A stretch of DNA of 64,000 bases from Adhaeribacter aerolatus (GCF_007991635.1 NZ_BJYS01000013.1:62001-126000), one strand, 5' to 3'. Numbered from the stretch's first letter, positions 24,849 to 33,745 are shown. The notes: a model not told the origin generated them from the sequence alone. A program made the numbers and translations.

Positions 24849-27410
24849 TTAAGCAACCTCCAGGGAATTTAATTTACTTTTAATATTTTTTACCAACTCT
24901 TTAATGGCTACCTGCAAAGCTATTATTTCGGTCTGTAGCCCGGCCAAAGGTTCTTGTTGGTTTAAGGCTGCTTCAATGGCGCGTAAACGGGCTGCTAACG
25001 CCACAGCGCCCATTTGTCCGGTGCGGCCTGCCAGCCGATGAATAATTTCGCTTACTGGTTCAGCTAAACCTGCTGCTAAATAAGTGTCTAAACTTTCCAG
25101 ATCTTCTTGAGTATCCCGGATAAACTGATGCAATATTTTATCCAATAGTTCTTCGTTGCCACCGGTCATTTGCAGCAAGCCGGCTAAATCCGGTCTAGTT
25201 AAGTTATCACTAGTTGCTTCGGCACAATTAAGTTCTACGGCTGGTAAGTGTTGTTGCGCCAAGGCTAATAATTCCTGTTCCCGGAACGGCTTCATTAAAA
25301 TACCGTCAAAGCCCTGGGCCAGAATTGCATCCCTTTCTTCGGGCAGCGCCTGAGCGGTTAAGGCGTATATTTTAGCGTTAGCACCAATACGTTGCCGTAG
25401 GGTTTGGCATAGCTCCAGGCCGTTTAATTGCGGCATCCGGATATCGAGCAATACTAACTTAACCTCCTCGTCCCACGTCTGGTTAGCTACGGCTAATGCA
25501 TCGGAGGTACAAATATTAGTTAACTGGTGTTTTTGCAAAATAGCTTCGCATAATTGCAGAATAAAAGTATCATCGTCTACCACCAATATTTTACCTTGGC
25601 GTTTGCCTGGCGCCGGTAAACCCGACTGCATTTGCTCCGCAGCAGCTTCGGGCTGAGCGATTGCATATGTCAGGTTAAACCTGAAACTGGAGCCAATACC
25701 GGGCTGGCTTTCAACGGAAATATTCCCGCCCTGCAGTTGAATCAAGGTTTTAACAATACTCAGCCCTAAACCGGTGCCGCCGTGTGTGCGGGCCACCGAA
25801 GCATTCGCTTGCTCGAAAGAATTAAAGATATGGTCTACTTCAGCCGCTGGAATACCAATACCCGTATCTCTTACTTCGAAACTAAACTCGCAATGTTCGC
25901 CAATATTTTGATGCTGGATAATTAGTTTTACTTCGCCGGTGGCGGTAAATTTAACCGCATTGCCCAACAGGTTATACAAAACCTGGCGCAGCCGGAAAGC
26001 ATCGCCTATAAATATGCCGGTTTCAGACAAATCACTCTCCAGACGCAGGGGCAAATTCTTGTTTTGGGCCGGCAGCCGCATAGTTTCAACTACTTCGGTT
26101 ATTAGTTGCTGCATACAAAAAGGCTGTTGCTCCAACGTAAACTTATCCGAAACAATCCGGCTGTAATCGAGCACTTCGTTCACAATCTGCAACAAATGCT
26201 CCGATGATTGGTAAATAGCGGCTACAGCGGCCGGTTCGGGTTGCTGCTGGTGTCGCACCTGCTCGGCAAAACCCAGAATGGCTTGCAGCGGCGTACGAAT
26301 TTCGTGACTCATATTGGCCAGGAACCGTTGTTTTACCCGGCCTAGTTGCTCGGCTTCTTCGCGGGCTATTTCGGCTTCTTCTTTGGCAATAAGCAACTGC
26401 CGACGGTATTTATGGCTGCGCGAAATATCAATAAATATAAAATAAACTAGTGCTGCCGCCCCCACAAAAAAGCAAATTAAGATAATATTTATGCGGCCGA
26501 TGCTGGCGTTCATGGCTTCGGTAGCCAGGCGGTTATGTTGTTTTACCTGTTTTATTTCTTCGGCCTCGATGGTGTGCAGCAATACCAGTAATTGCTTGTG
26601 CAACTGATTGCCCGAATTTACCAAAGCTAATTCCCGGTTTAATAATTTGGTGGTGCGGGCGTGCTGTTCGCGCTCAATGCGGCGCATCATTTTTTCAACC
26701 TGCCACAAGGCGCTGTCTTGCCGGGCCACCGAAAGCGTATCTACCTGCACTTTTAGTTCTTCTTCCACGTACTTCAGAGCCGGCGGCAACTTTTCGCCTT
26801 TGCGCCCCCCAAATAAGCGACTTAAAAAGGGCTGTTTCCGATGAATTTCTATCTGGGGTTCCGTTGGAATAACAGTAGTTGTGGTAACTTTCTGGTTGGT
26901 GGTAATAATACTGCTGTCTACTTTGGGTTTGTTTCTCGCAATAAATTTTGAAATGGCATTAATCCGCGCTGTCAGTGCGTCATTATGTACAAAATCTGCC
27001 CGGAGGTCGAGGTAACTTTTCAATAATTTATCGCGGGAACGCAGAATCGCCTGCATCGAATCGAGTTGCTGCAACTGCAAGGCATTGCCGGCGCTTAATT
27101 GCCGCAGCGAATCAATGGTTTGAATTAAATATGCTGACTCCTGCTTAAACGCCTGACTTGCCTTTGCCGGTTTCCGGATGACATTAACCTTTTGTAGTTG
27201 ATCGAGTTGCGAAACGTGGTGAAAAAGATTATTTACAATTTGCAGCTTTTCGTTGGGGGCTGAAACTTCTTTAACGGCATACAGCATTTCGGTGAAACCA
27301 AGCCGCGTTACCACCCAAAACGAACCCAGCGCTACCGCCCCAATCAGAAAGGCCGCAATAACTTTTCGCCGGATAGACCTTAAAAAATATTTTTCTTTAA
27401 AGTTCGCCAT
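24849..27410 (-). CDS. hybrid histidine kinase with receiver and Hpt domains
   Basis: A membrane phosphorelay sensor of 853 residues. Two TM helices (about 14-35 and 303-328) bracket a long periplasmic sensor rich in coiled coil (four-helix-bundle type, 36-300). Then HisKA with the phospho-His in NMSHEIRTPLQAI (about residue 370), a HATPase domain with DTGIGIP and GGTGLGLSIVK, a receiver with LVVDDD and LVLLDIRMPQLNG, and a C-terminal Hpt domain with HRLAGRTGQMGA. The full His-Asp-His chain implies an external final Asp acceptor; the convergent NtrC-type protein is the nearest candidate. No cytoplasmic PAS domain is visible. Confidence 0.95.
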   Translation of the reverse strand: MANFKEKYFLRSIRRKVIAAFLIGAVALGSFWVVTRLGFTEMLYAVKEVSAPNEKLQIVNNLFHHVSQLDQLQKVNVIRKPAKASQAFKQESAYLIQTIDSLRQLSAGNALQLQQLDSMQAILRSRDKLLKSYLDLRADFVHNDALTARINAISKFIARNKPKVDSSIITTNQKVTTTTVIPTEPQIEIHRKQPFLSRLFGGRKGEKLPPALKYVEEELKVQVDTLSVARQDSALWQVEKMMRRIEREQHARTTKLLNRELALVNSGNQLHKQLLVLLHTIEAEEIKQVKQHNRLATEAMNASIGRINIILICFFVGAAALVYFIFIDISRSHKYRRQLLIAKEEAEIAREEAEQLGRVKQRFLANMSHEIRTPLQAILGFAEQVRHQQQPEPAAVAAIYQSSEHLLQIVNEVLDYSRIVSDKFTLEQQPFCMQQLITEVVETMRLPAQNKNLPLRLESDLSETGIFIGDAFRLRQVLYNLLGNAVKFTATGEVKLIIQHQNIGEHCEFSFEVRDTGIGIPAAEVDHIFNSFEQANASVARTHGGTGLGLSIVKTLIQLQGGNISVESQPGIGSSFRFNLTYAIAQPEAAAEQMQSGLPAPGKRQGKILVVDDDTFILQLCEAILQKHQLTNICTSDALAVANQTWDEEVKLVLLDIRMPQLNGLELCQTLRQRIGANAKIYALTAQALPEERDAILAQGFDGILMKPFREQELLALAQQHLPAVELNCAEATSDNLTRPDLAGLLQMTGGNEELLDKILHQFIRDTQEDLESLDTYLAAGLAEPVSEIIHRLAGRTGQMGAVALAARLRAIEAALNQQEPLAGLQTEIIALQVAIKELVKNIKSKLNSLEVA

Positions 27411-27970
27411 GATCTAAATAAACTCTTTTGAATCTGGATTATTATGTTCCGGGCTAAGTCTCAGGAATATTTTTCCTTTTGCCCTTATTACCCGCCGAAA
27501 TATTCCGCTGAAAAAACCGTTTTAAGCCCGGACAGTTCTGTTGCACTTGCCCCTGTTTCCGGTCTCCTTTCGGAATGAAGCGCATAGGACTTCCCCGATC
27601 AGACATTACTTTCTTTTACTAATATTACACTCAGCAATTTAAACTTAAAAGCAAAAACCGGAGCCCTATTTTATGCCAGATCCCATCCATAGTTAGGCAT
27701 ACATTAAAGTAGCTGACTGATTACCAACCAATTATTCCCGGTTAAAGTTTAGAAATAGTTAAACATCAGACCTTAACGCTGTATTAGAGTGGGTCTAAAA
27801 TATTGATACTATTAAGCTATTTCCATTAAATAAACAAACTTAGTTTTCAACATATTGCTGTTTATAAATAATGGAAAACCGGGGCAAACCAAGCGGGCTT
27901 AAACCAGTATAATCTAAAAGCGGGCTGCTATTGTATTACCAGATGTTCCAGCGCATAATGCCGAAAAACT
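27411..27970. other. 560-bp divergent intergenic region
   Basis: Separates the hybrid kinase gene (minus) from the STAS/SEC14-like pair (plus). No supported ORF, hairpin or repeat. It is AT-rich from about 27600 to 27860 and must hold both promoters. Confidence 0.4.
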
Positions 27971-28387
27971 ATGGAAGAAGTTTACTTTAAAGAGGATTAC
28001 CTGACACTGTATTATAACCGGCAGAACAAAACCGCGCGGGCTGTATGGAATGGTTTCTTAAGCGGCGAAACCTTACGCCATGCTATAGAGCAATGTAACC
28101 AACTGTTAGATGAAGAAAAACCAACTAACTGGCTGGCCGACAACCGCAAAATGAAAGCTATCCGGCAGAAAGATCAGGTATGGATACAGGCCAACATGAT
28201 TCCCAAAATTGTAGCTTCGTCGCTGCGCAAAATGGCTACGCTGGTTTCCGAAGATATTTTTAACCGCATGGCCATCGAAAACCTTTTTGTAAAGGCCAAT
28301 GATCTTATTAAATTCGACCACCAATATTTTAAAAACGAAAAAGCTGCTACCCAGTGGCTCGAAGAAAAGCATAGCATACCGAGTTAA
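27971..28387 (+). CDS. STAS/SEC14-like domain protein, first of tandem pair
   Basis: A 138-residue single-domain cytoplasmic protein. It aligns by eye over its whole length with the next gene: YFKEDYLTLYYNRQNK, then WLADNRKMKAIRQKDQVW...IPKI, then LVSEDIFNRMAIEN and YFKNEKAATQWLEE. This pattern is that of Bacteroidota STAS/SEC14 (SpoIIAA-like) proteins, whose fold usually takes part in signalling by protein contact. Its stop overlaps the start of its paralogue by one base (TAATG). A hybrid kinase is divergent upstream and an ECF sigma factor is 0.6 kb downstream. Fold call moderately sure; function unknown. Confidence 0.75.
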   Translation: MEEVYFKEDYLTLYYNRQNKTARAVWNGFLSGETLRHAIEQCNQLLDEEKPTNWLADNRKMKAIRQKDQVWIQANMIPKIVASSLRKMATLVSEDIFNRMAIENLFVKANDLIKFDHQYFKNEKAATQWLEEKHSIPS

Positions 28388-28794
28388 TGGCAGTAATCTA
28401 TTTCCAGAATAATTATCTCACCCTGTACCACCACGCGGCCGAAAGCCTGGGGCACCCCGTCTGGACGGGTTTTGCCAGCGGCGATGAACACCGCAATAGT
28501 GTGCTGGAGTGCGTTAAGTTAATTCAGGAAGAAAAGCCTCAGCTTTGGCTAACCGATAACCGCAAAATGAAAGCGGTGCGCAAAGCCGATCAGGATTGGT
28601 TTACGCAGGAAATTATTCCGATTATGGCCGCTTCTTATTTGCGTAAATTTGCCGTGCTCATATCAGAGGATATTTTTAACCAGATGGCGGTGGAGAATAT
28701 TTACCAGCAGACTACCAAAATAAACAATTTTGAAATGAAATTCTTCGATAATGAGGCCCTGGCCCTGGCCTGGTTAAAACAAGCAGCTATTTAG
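28387..28794 (+). CDS. STAS/SEC14-like domain protein, second of tandem pair
   Basis: A 135-residue paralogue of the preceding protein: the block LWLTDNRKMKAVRKADQDW matches its sister, as does LISEDIFNQMAVENIY and the ending YFDNEALALAWLK. The start ATG shares its A with the stop of the first gene, so translation is probably coupled and equal amounts are made, which would suit a heterodimer. The conserved core (W..DNRKM...D..W) is kept in both, while the C-terminal tails differ. Confidence 0.75.
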   Translation: MAVIYFQNNYLTLYHHAAESLGHPVWTGFASGDEHRNSVLECVKLIQEEKPQLWLTDNRKMKAVRKADQDWFTQEIIPIMAASYLRKFAVLISEDIFNQMAVENIYQQTTKINNFEMKFFDNEALALAWLKQAAI

Positions 28795-28874
28795 GTTTTT
28801 GTTTCAGGTAGCTACTGGTGCTGTTATCTCCGCCAATTCTAAAATTCCTACCACCATATTTCCGGAACCTTCGC

Positions 28875-28919
28875 AGCAGGGGCAGCGGTTTTAGCCTTTT
28901 TATAAAAGGCGACCCTGCT
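28875..28919 (+). terminator. possible terminator of the STAS-like pair
   Basis: Nested hairpin: outer arms AGCAGGG (28875-28881) and CCCTGCT (28913-28919), inner stem GCCTTTT-TAT-AAAAGGC. The middle is unpaired on one side and no long T-run follows, so termination is only possible. Confidence 0.4.
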
Positions 28920-28989
28920 TTGTAAAGATTATTAGCTTCCTGTGGCCTAATATCACGCGCTAATTTTATATTATTACCCAGAATTAAAA

Positions 28990-28997
28990 TACTTTTG
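28990..28997 (+). promoter_or_regulatory. candidate -10 box of the ECF sigma gene
   Basis: TACTTTTG is a perfect TAnnTTTG match 22 bp before the ATG at 29019. The expected upstream TTTG is only weakly present. The short leader suits a simple regulatory gene. Confidence 0.4.
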
Positions 28998-29018
28998 TGA
29001 AAGTTTTGCACTCTTTTC

Positions 29019-29597
29019 ATGAAAGTAGAAAGTTCAGGCGGCAAAGTGGTCTCGCTGTACCAGCACCATACTCCGGAAGAAAAAGTAGAAATGCTTTTCC
29101 GGCAGTATTACGCGGGCCTGTGCAAAAGCCTTTACCGCATTCTGCGCGATGACAGCCTGGCCGAAGATATTGTGCAGGAAGTTTTCTTGAAAGTTTGGGA
29201 AATACGCGATCAACTTAAGATGGACGAGGCCATCCAGTCCTATCTGTATCGTTCTTGCTATAACACCGCGCTCAATTTCCTGAAAAAGCAAAAGCAAAAT
29301 ACCGATGTAGCAGTACTGGAGGTTGTGCCGGATGAGGATACGGCTGAAAAAAGTTTAGATTTTGCCGAAACCGAAAACCAAGTATTTGCCGCTATTGAAG
29401 CGTTGCCGCCCAAAACCCGAATGGTGTTTTCGCTTAGCCGTTTCGAAGAATTAAGCTACAAAGAAATTGCCGATCGGCTGGAAATTTCAATTAAATCTGT
29501 GGAAAAACACATGGGCATTGCCTTGCAGCGCCTCCGCGAAAACCTGCGTGAATACCTCGTAGGGCTGCTTTTATTCCTACTCAGCCAACTCTTCTAA
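29019..29597 (+). CDS. ECF-type RNA polymerase sigma factor with hydrophobic C-terminal tail
   Basis: Directs RNA polymerase to the promoters of a cell-surface-signalling regulon. Region 2 is visible as QYYAGLCKSLYRILRDDSLAEDIVQEVFLKVWE and region 4 as LPPKTRMVFSLSR...LSYKEIADRLEISIKSVEKHM. After region 4 comes a hydrophobic C-terminal segment (YLVGLLLFLLSQLF, residues about 178-192) that could act as a membrane tail; similar tails occur in other Bacteroidota ECF factors. The FecR-type anti-sigma gene is two genes downstream on the same strand, so the pair is likely a sigma/anti-sigma unit controlling the TonB-receptor cluster. Confidence 0.94.
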   Translation: MKVESSGGKVVSLYQHHTPEEKVEMLFRQYYAGLCKSLYRILRDDSLAEDIVQEVFLKVWEIRDQLKMDEAIQSYLYRSCYNTALNFLKKQKQNTDVAVLEVVPDEDTAEKSLDFAETENQVFAAIEALPPKTRMVFSLSRFEELSYKEIADRLEISIKSVEKHMGIALQRLRENLREYLVGLLLFLLSQLF

Positions 29598-29741
29598 AAT
29601 TTTTTTATTTTTTTTCTGATACCAAGGTAGGGTAAGCTTGCCTTTAATTGTTTTATAGAGGAAGACAGCAAGGGCCCGCTGCTTTATCATTGAAACAAAT
29701 TATCGACCTAATTAAAAAACAACCAGAAAAACTTTAAAACT

Positions 29742-30473
29742 ATGAAAAGCTATTTCGCACAAAAAACCATTACTGCTCTTTTTTTACTCGCTCCCGCTTT
29801 TTTATTTACTGCCTGCGATGAGGAAGCATTACGCGGCAAAGGCGACACTATTTCCTTAACTCGCCCGGTAGGTGCTTTTGATGAAATTAGCATGGGCGGC
29901 GATTTTGAAGTTTATTTATCTCAGGGTCCGGCTAAAGATATTTTACTCGAAGGCCAGGAAAATATTCTGAACGAACTATCGACCCAGGTAAGAGATCATA
30001 AATTAATTATTAAATACGACCGCAACCGGGTAAAAGCGCATAAGCCCGTCCGGATTTATATTACCACCCCGGAGCTAACCGAAATTGAAGTATCGGGTTC
30101 TAACACCGTACGAGGCTTAACCGATTGGGATGTAAATGATTTTGAGATTGATGCTTCCGGCAGCAATACTATTGATTTAAACCTGAAAAGCGCCGATGAA
30201 ATTAAAACTCAAGTATCTGGTTCGGCTAATATTAACCTGAACGGCGATGCCAACGATTTCGCTATTCAGATTTCGGGCTCCGGTAAAATAAAAGCCTTCG
30301 GCCTGACCACCAAAACCGCCGATGTAAATGTAAGTGGTTCCGGCCGGTGCGAATTAACGGTAACCAACCATTTAAAGGCAAAAATCAGTGGCTCAGGTAA
30401 TGTGCAGTACCGCGGCAACCCCACTGTAGATACTTCTATTTCGGGCAGCGGCCGGGTAACAAAAGCCGATTAA
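29742..30473 (+). CDS. head-GIN domain lipoprotein (DUF2807)
   Basis: A 243-residue exported protein with lipobox FTAC. The body is a DUF2807 head-GIN domain: FDEISMGGDFEVYLSQGP followed by a beta-helix of repeated turns with the signature SGS (VSGSNTV, ASGSNTI, VSGSANI, ISGSGKI, VSGSGRC, ISGSGNV, ISGSGRV), each about 20 residues. Such parallel beta-helices are found on Bacteroidota surfaces and may bind polysaccharides; the ligand is unknown. It lies between the sigma factor and its putative anti-sigma factor on the same strand, so it is probably part of the same regulon. Confidence 0.9.
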   Translation: MKSYFAQKTITALFLLAPAFLFTACDEEALRGKGDTISLTRPVGAFDEISMGGDFEVYLSQGPAKDILLEGQENILNELSTQVRDHKLIIKYDRNRVKAHKPVRIYITTPELTEIEVSGSNTVRGLTDWDVNDFEIDASGSNTIDLNLKSADEIKTQVSGSANINLNGDANDFAIQISGSGKIKAFGLTTKTADVNVSGSGRCELTVTNHLKAKISGSGNVQYRGNPTVDTSISGSGRVTKAD

Positions 30474-30540
30474 TTTTCTTTTATTTGCTTTAAATTACCC
30501 GCCGGTAAGGCAAGGCTCCAAATTGGTTTTACAGCTATAA

Positions 30541-31545
30541 ATGAATAACAACCCGCAAACACTCTGTGAAAAACTAGCCAGTTACGTCAGCGGGAATGCC
30601 TCGGAAGATGAAAAAAGCTGGGTCCGGCAAAATACGGCCTCGGTAAAAGAAAACGAAGAAGCATTCCGAAAGGCGGAGCAGGTATGGTCGCGCACAGGCT
30701 TACCGGCCGACTCGTACGAACCAGATGTAGAAAAGGGTTGGCAGCGATTTCAGGTGCGGGTGCAGGCCCGCACCATAGCTTCACCAGTTAAAAAACCGGC
30801 TTATAGTATGTGGGTTGCGGCAGCCACGGTAGCATTATTACTGGTAGCCGGCCTTTACTGGACCGCAAACACCAACCAGCCTGCGCAGACAAGCTGGACG
30901 GAAGTTAGAACTGGCCCGAATGAAACCAAAACCATTAATTTAGCCGATGGCAGCCAGGTAGCCTTGAATAAAAACAGTACTTTTTCGTACCCAACCAATT
31001 TTCAGAAGGAAAACCGGACGGTACGGCTAAAAGGGGAAGCATTTTTTGAGGTGGCTAAAGCAGAAGGCAAACGGTTTACCATTTTTGCCGCCGGTACCAA
31101 AACCGAAGTAATAGGCACTTCTTTTAACTTAAGGGCCTATGCAAAAGAACCGGTAAAAGTGCAGGTAGTAACGGGTAAAGTAGCTTTTGCCAAAACCAGC
31201 ACCGACGATGCCGTATTTCTGGAACCGGGCCAGGAAGGAGTAATAGCTGATAAAACCGTTCGAGCTGTTAAACAACCCATTCCTAGCCCCAATTTTCAGG
31301 CCTGGAAAACCAAGAGCCTGGTATTTCGGGATACCCGCCTGGAGAGCCTGGCTAATGAACTCGAAAATTATTTTGGAATTTCAATTCAAATTAAAAAAGA
31401 GGCTTTAAAAAATTGCCGGTTTACAACTTCTTTCCAGCATCCGGAGCTAAAAGAAGTACTAGCCATACTAGCCGAAACGGGCAATTTGAGCATCACCCAA
31501 AACGGAACCCAATACCTGATTTCAGGGCCGGGCTGCCAAGACTAA
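30541..31545 (+). CDS. FecR-family anti-sigma factor
   Basis: A single-pass inner-membrane anti-sigma factor of 334 residues. The N-terminal cytoplasmic part (1-85) should hold the sigma factor; the TM helix is at about 87-106 (MWVAAATVALLLVAGLYW). The periplasmic FecR domain follows (WTEVRTGPNETKTINLADGSQVALNKNSTFSYP, then RTVRLKGEAFFEVAKAEGKRFTIFA and GTSFNLRAY), and the C-terminal domain resembles an STN/secretin fold (LESLANELENYFGISIQI, then LKEVLAILAETGNLSI). It is in one direction with the sigma factor and the STN protein, with which it may exchange signals through paired STN-like domains. Confidence 0.95.
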   Translation: MNNNPQTLCEKLASYVSGNASEDEKSWVRQNTASVKENEEAFRKAEQVWSRTGLPADSYEPDVEKGWQRFQVRVQARTIASPVKKPAYSMWVAAATVALLLVAGLYWTANTNQPAQTSWTEVRTGPNETKTINLADGSQVALNKNSTFSYPTNFQKENRTVRLKGEAFFEVAKAEGKRFTIFAAGTKTEVIGTSFNLRAYAKEPVKVQVVTGKVAFAKTSTDDAVFLEPGQEGVIADKTVRAVKQPIPSPNFQAWKTKSLVFRDTRLESLANELENYFGISIQIKKEALKNCRFTTSFQHPELKEVLAILAETGNLSITQNGTQYLISGPGCQD

Positions 31546-31586
31546 TCTTCTAAAAAAATCTTTAAATTATTTAATTAAATTTAAGA

Positions 31587-33239
31587 ATGAGAACAAAATT
31601 CTTCATAACAGGATTTCTATGCCTTTTCCTTTCGGGCTACGCCCTAGCGCAGAACCTGCAAAAAAAGGTTTCGCTTGAGGTACGGGAAGCTACCCTGCCT
31701 CAGGTACTGCAAAAAATTGAGCAAAATTATCCTTTTCGCTTTTCGTACATGAACAACGCCTTGCCGGCAAAAAAGAAATATTCGGTTGAAATTAAAGAGA
31801 AGCCGCTGGCCGAAGTATTAGATGTATTGCTGTCGGATACCGATTTGGGTTACCGCGAAAGCAATGGTCAGGTAATAATTAAAAAAGGTTTTCCCAAAAG
31901 TACTCCTAAAGCCTCTACCCTACAAAAATTACCGCCGGCTACTCCCGAAAACAAACCCAAACCAGCTGTAAAAGCAAGTAGCAGCCAAGTGCCAACGGCC
32001 GAACCGAAAAGTAATACTTCGGCTAGCCAGCCGAAAACCGAAACTACACCGGCTAATACGCCAGCGGAACAAGCAGCACCAACCGACAATAGCGCCACTT
32101 TAACCGTCGACAATACCGCCACTTCCGAAACCACACTGGAAACCACTACCGGCGAGCAAAAACCTTCTTTTCTGGAAAAACTGAAAAATATAAAGTTGAA
32201 CCGGAAAAATGAAGAATTACCCGCCGATACTACTGAAATAAAGCCGACGCATTTTGGTATTATTTACCCCATAAGCACCAACGGTCCGCAGGCTAACCAG
32301 TACGTAAACCGGGTATCGGCCCATTTGCTGATTGGTACCGCCAAAGGTTTAGAATTTGCCGATTTTACCGGCCTTGCCAGCATCCAGAAAAGTTACGTAA
32401 ACGGCGCCCAGTTCAGCGGGTTCATGAATATTGTGCAGAATAAACCGGAGCACCGGGACTTGGCTTTCGTCCGGAATGGGGGTAGTGCCGTTAAAGGCGC
32501 CCAGTTTGCGGGATTTATGAATATTGCCAACGGCGAGGTTAAAGGTGGACAATTTGCCGGCTTTATGAATCTGGCGCAGGAAGTAAAAGGCGTACAGGGT
32601 GCCGGATTTTTAAACCGGGCGAAAACCGTACACGGTACGCAAATGGCTGGCTTTATGAATATTGCTGGTAATGTAAAAGGTACCCAGATTGGCGTTTTCA
32701 ACATTGCTGATAGCATCTCGGGCGTACCTATTGGAATATTTAATTTTGTAAAGCATGGCGGTTACAAGAGAGCGGAGTTTTACATGGCCGATGACTTTGA
32801 TGCCAACTTTACCTACAAACTAGGCGTGCAGAAATTCTACTCCATGATAGCGTTAGCAGCCGAACTCGAAAACGAGAAAAGATGGGCCTACGGCTTTGGG
32901 TTTGGCGCGGAATGGCCAATTTCTAAATTACTTAAATTAAATACCGACCTTATTTCTTATAACGTAATTGAAGAAAGCTACGAGAATTTTCCGGATGGTT
33001 TTTTAGAAGCTGATCAACTAAACCTGCTAAATAAATTCCGCTTATTAGGTACCCTGCAACTGGCCAAGCACCTGGCCTTATTTGGTGGCCCTACATATAA
33101 TGTAATGGTATCGCAGTACGAGGCGCCGGGTTCCGATAAAATAGGTTCCGGCCTGGTTTCTAAAACAATTTACGATCACACCGCTGGTATAACCAATGTA
33201 AAAATGTGGATTGGCTTTAACGCCGGTCTGCGGTTCTAA
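31587..33239 (+). CDS. STN-domain protein with LA_2272-type surface repeats
   Basis: A 550-residue exported protein. Signal peptide (1-22), an STN domain (about 25-92; VSLEVREATLPQVLQKIEQ, then LAEVLDVLLSDTDLGYRESNGQVIIKK), a low-complexity Pro/Thr/Ala/Ser linker of about 90 residues (105-190), then five to six repeats of about 20-30 residues with the core G.QFAGFMNIA (about 270-385), as in LA_2272-family surface proteins, and a final barrel-like region ending in WIGFNAGLRF. It starts 41 bp after the FecR gene. The STN domain normally sits on a TonB receptor and contacts FecR; here it is carried by this separate protein, which is unusual. Confidence 0.82.
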   Translation: MRTKFFITGFLCLFLSGYALAQNLQKKVSLEVREATLPQVLQKIEQNYPFRFSYMNNALPAKKKYSVEIKEKPLAEVLDVLLSDTDLGYRESNGQVIIKKGFPKSTPKASTLQKLPPATPENKPKPAVKASSSQVPTAEPKSNTSASQPKTETTPANTPAEQAAPTDNSATLTVDNTATSETTLETTTGEQKPSFLEKLKNIKLNRKNEELPADTTEIKPTHFGIIYPISTNGPQANQYVNRVSAHLLIGTAKGLEFADFTGLASIQKSYVNGAQFSGFMNIVQNKPEHRDLAFVRNGGSAVKGAQFAGFMNIANGEVKGGQFAGFMNLAQEVKGVQGAGFLNRAKTVHGTQMAGFMNIAGNVKGTQIGVFNIADSISGVPIGIFNFVKHGGYKRAEFYMADDFDANFTYKLGVQKFYSMIALAAELENEKRWAYGFGFGAEWPISKLLKLNTDLISYNVIEESYENFPDGFLEADQLNLLNKFRLLGTLQLAKHLALFGGPTYNVMVSQYEAPGSDKIGSGLVSKTIYDHTAGITNVKMWIGFNAGLRF

Positions 33240-33337
33240 TCCTCCGCCCTACCCGGCACTTACCAATTTCTTTAAGCTAAATATTTTAAAGCGGCTTTTC
33301 AGCCACTCCGGACCCTTATTGCCTAAAAACTACAACT

Positions 33338-33487
33338 ATGAAACAAAATATCACTTCCGTAACCATTGCACAGGATTACCAGCGAGGCTGGGAAATCTCC
33401 CAAAAAGAATATTCACGCCAGCAAAAAAGAGCACAGCGGCAACCTAACCACCGCTCCGCTACTTGGGCCTCGACTATGCAAAAGTAA
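33338..33487 (+). CDS. possible small basic protein (49 aa)
   Basis: An ATG-led ORF of 49 codons with a basic, Gln/Arg-rich product (QKEYSRQQKRAQRQPNH). It has no recognisable family. Support is limited to its position in the right direction between two genes of the signalling cluster; the 3' end runs into an inverted repeat. It may be spurious. Confidence 0.25.
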   Translation: MKQNITSVTIAQDYQRGWEISQKEYSRQQKRAQRQPNHRSATWASTMQK

Positions 33488-33577
33488 AGAACTGCCTGCG
33501 GCATTTGTCCGGTAATCGTACACGTTGCCCGTCCGGTTCCAGTACAAAAGTTACTTTCTAACTTTTGCAAGAGGCCC
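33465..33577. repeat. imperfect inverted repeat upstream of TonB receptor
   Basis: GGGCCTC...GCAAAAGT (33465-33484) is mirrored by ACTTTTGC-AA-GAGGCCC (33561-33577), with a four-base length difference between the arms and about 75 bp between them. The hairpin tip would include a G/C-rich middle. It could be a regulatory hairpin or the relic of a mobile palindrome. Confidence 0.5.
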
Positions 33578-33745
33578 TAATTTCTAAATATTACCAGTCA
33601 CTCAACACCCTATATTCGGCATTCATCTTTTAAAATCCGGCATTCATGGGTTTAGAACTTCTATAAAAGCAGCAATCAGGTGCATTTGGCAAAGTTTAAG
33701 TAGTTGCCGGTGCACACCAACCAAAACCTAAAACCATTTATTATC

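Larger units (their letters stand above)
33240..33745. other. 506-bp region before TonB-receptor gene
   Basis: Contains a 49-codon ORF and an imperfect inverted repeat, both listed separately. Otherwise no gene is visible. It also must hold the receptor promoter; the GCATTTG at about 33682 is the nearest thing to a -10 box and is not convincing. Confidence 0.4.

Noticed and set aside
33211-33447. 78-codon plus-strand frame overlapping the end of the STN protein
   Set aside because: It overlaps the coding end of the upstream gene in another frame and is built of Pro/Thr/Asn stretches without a motif.
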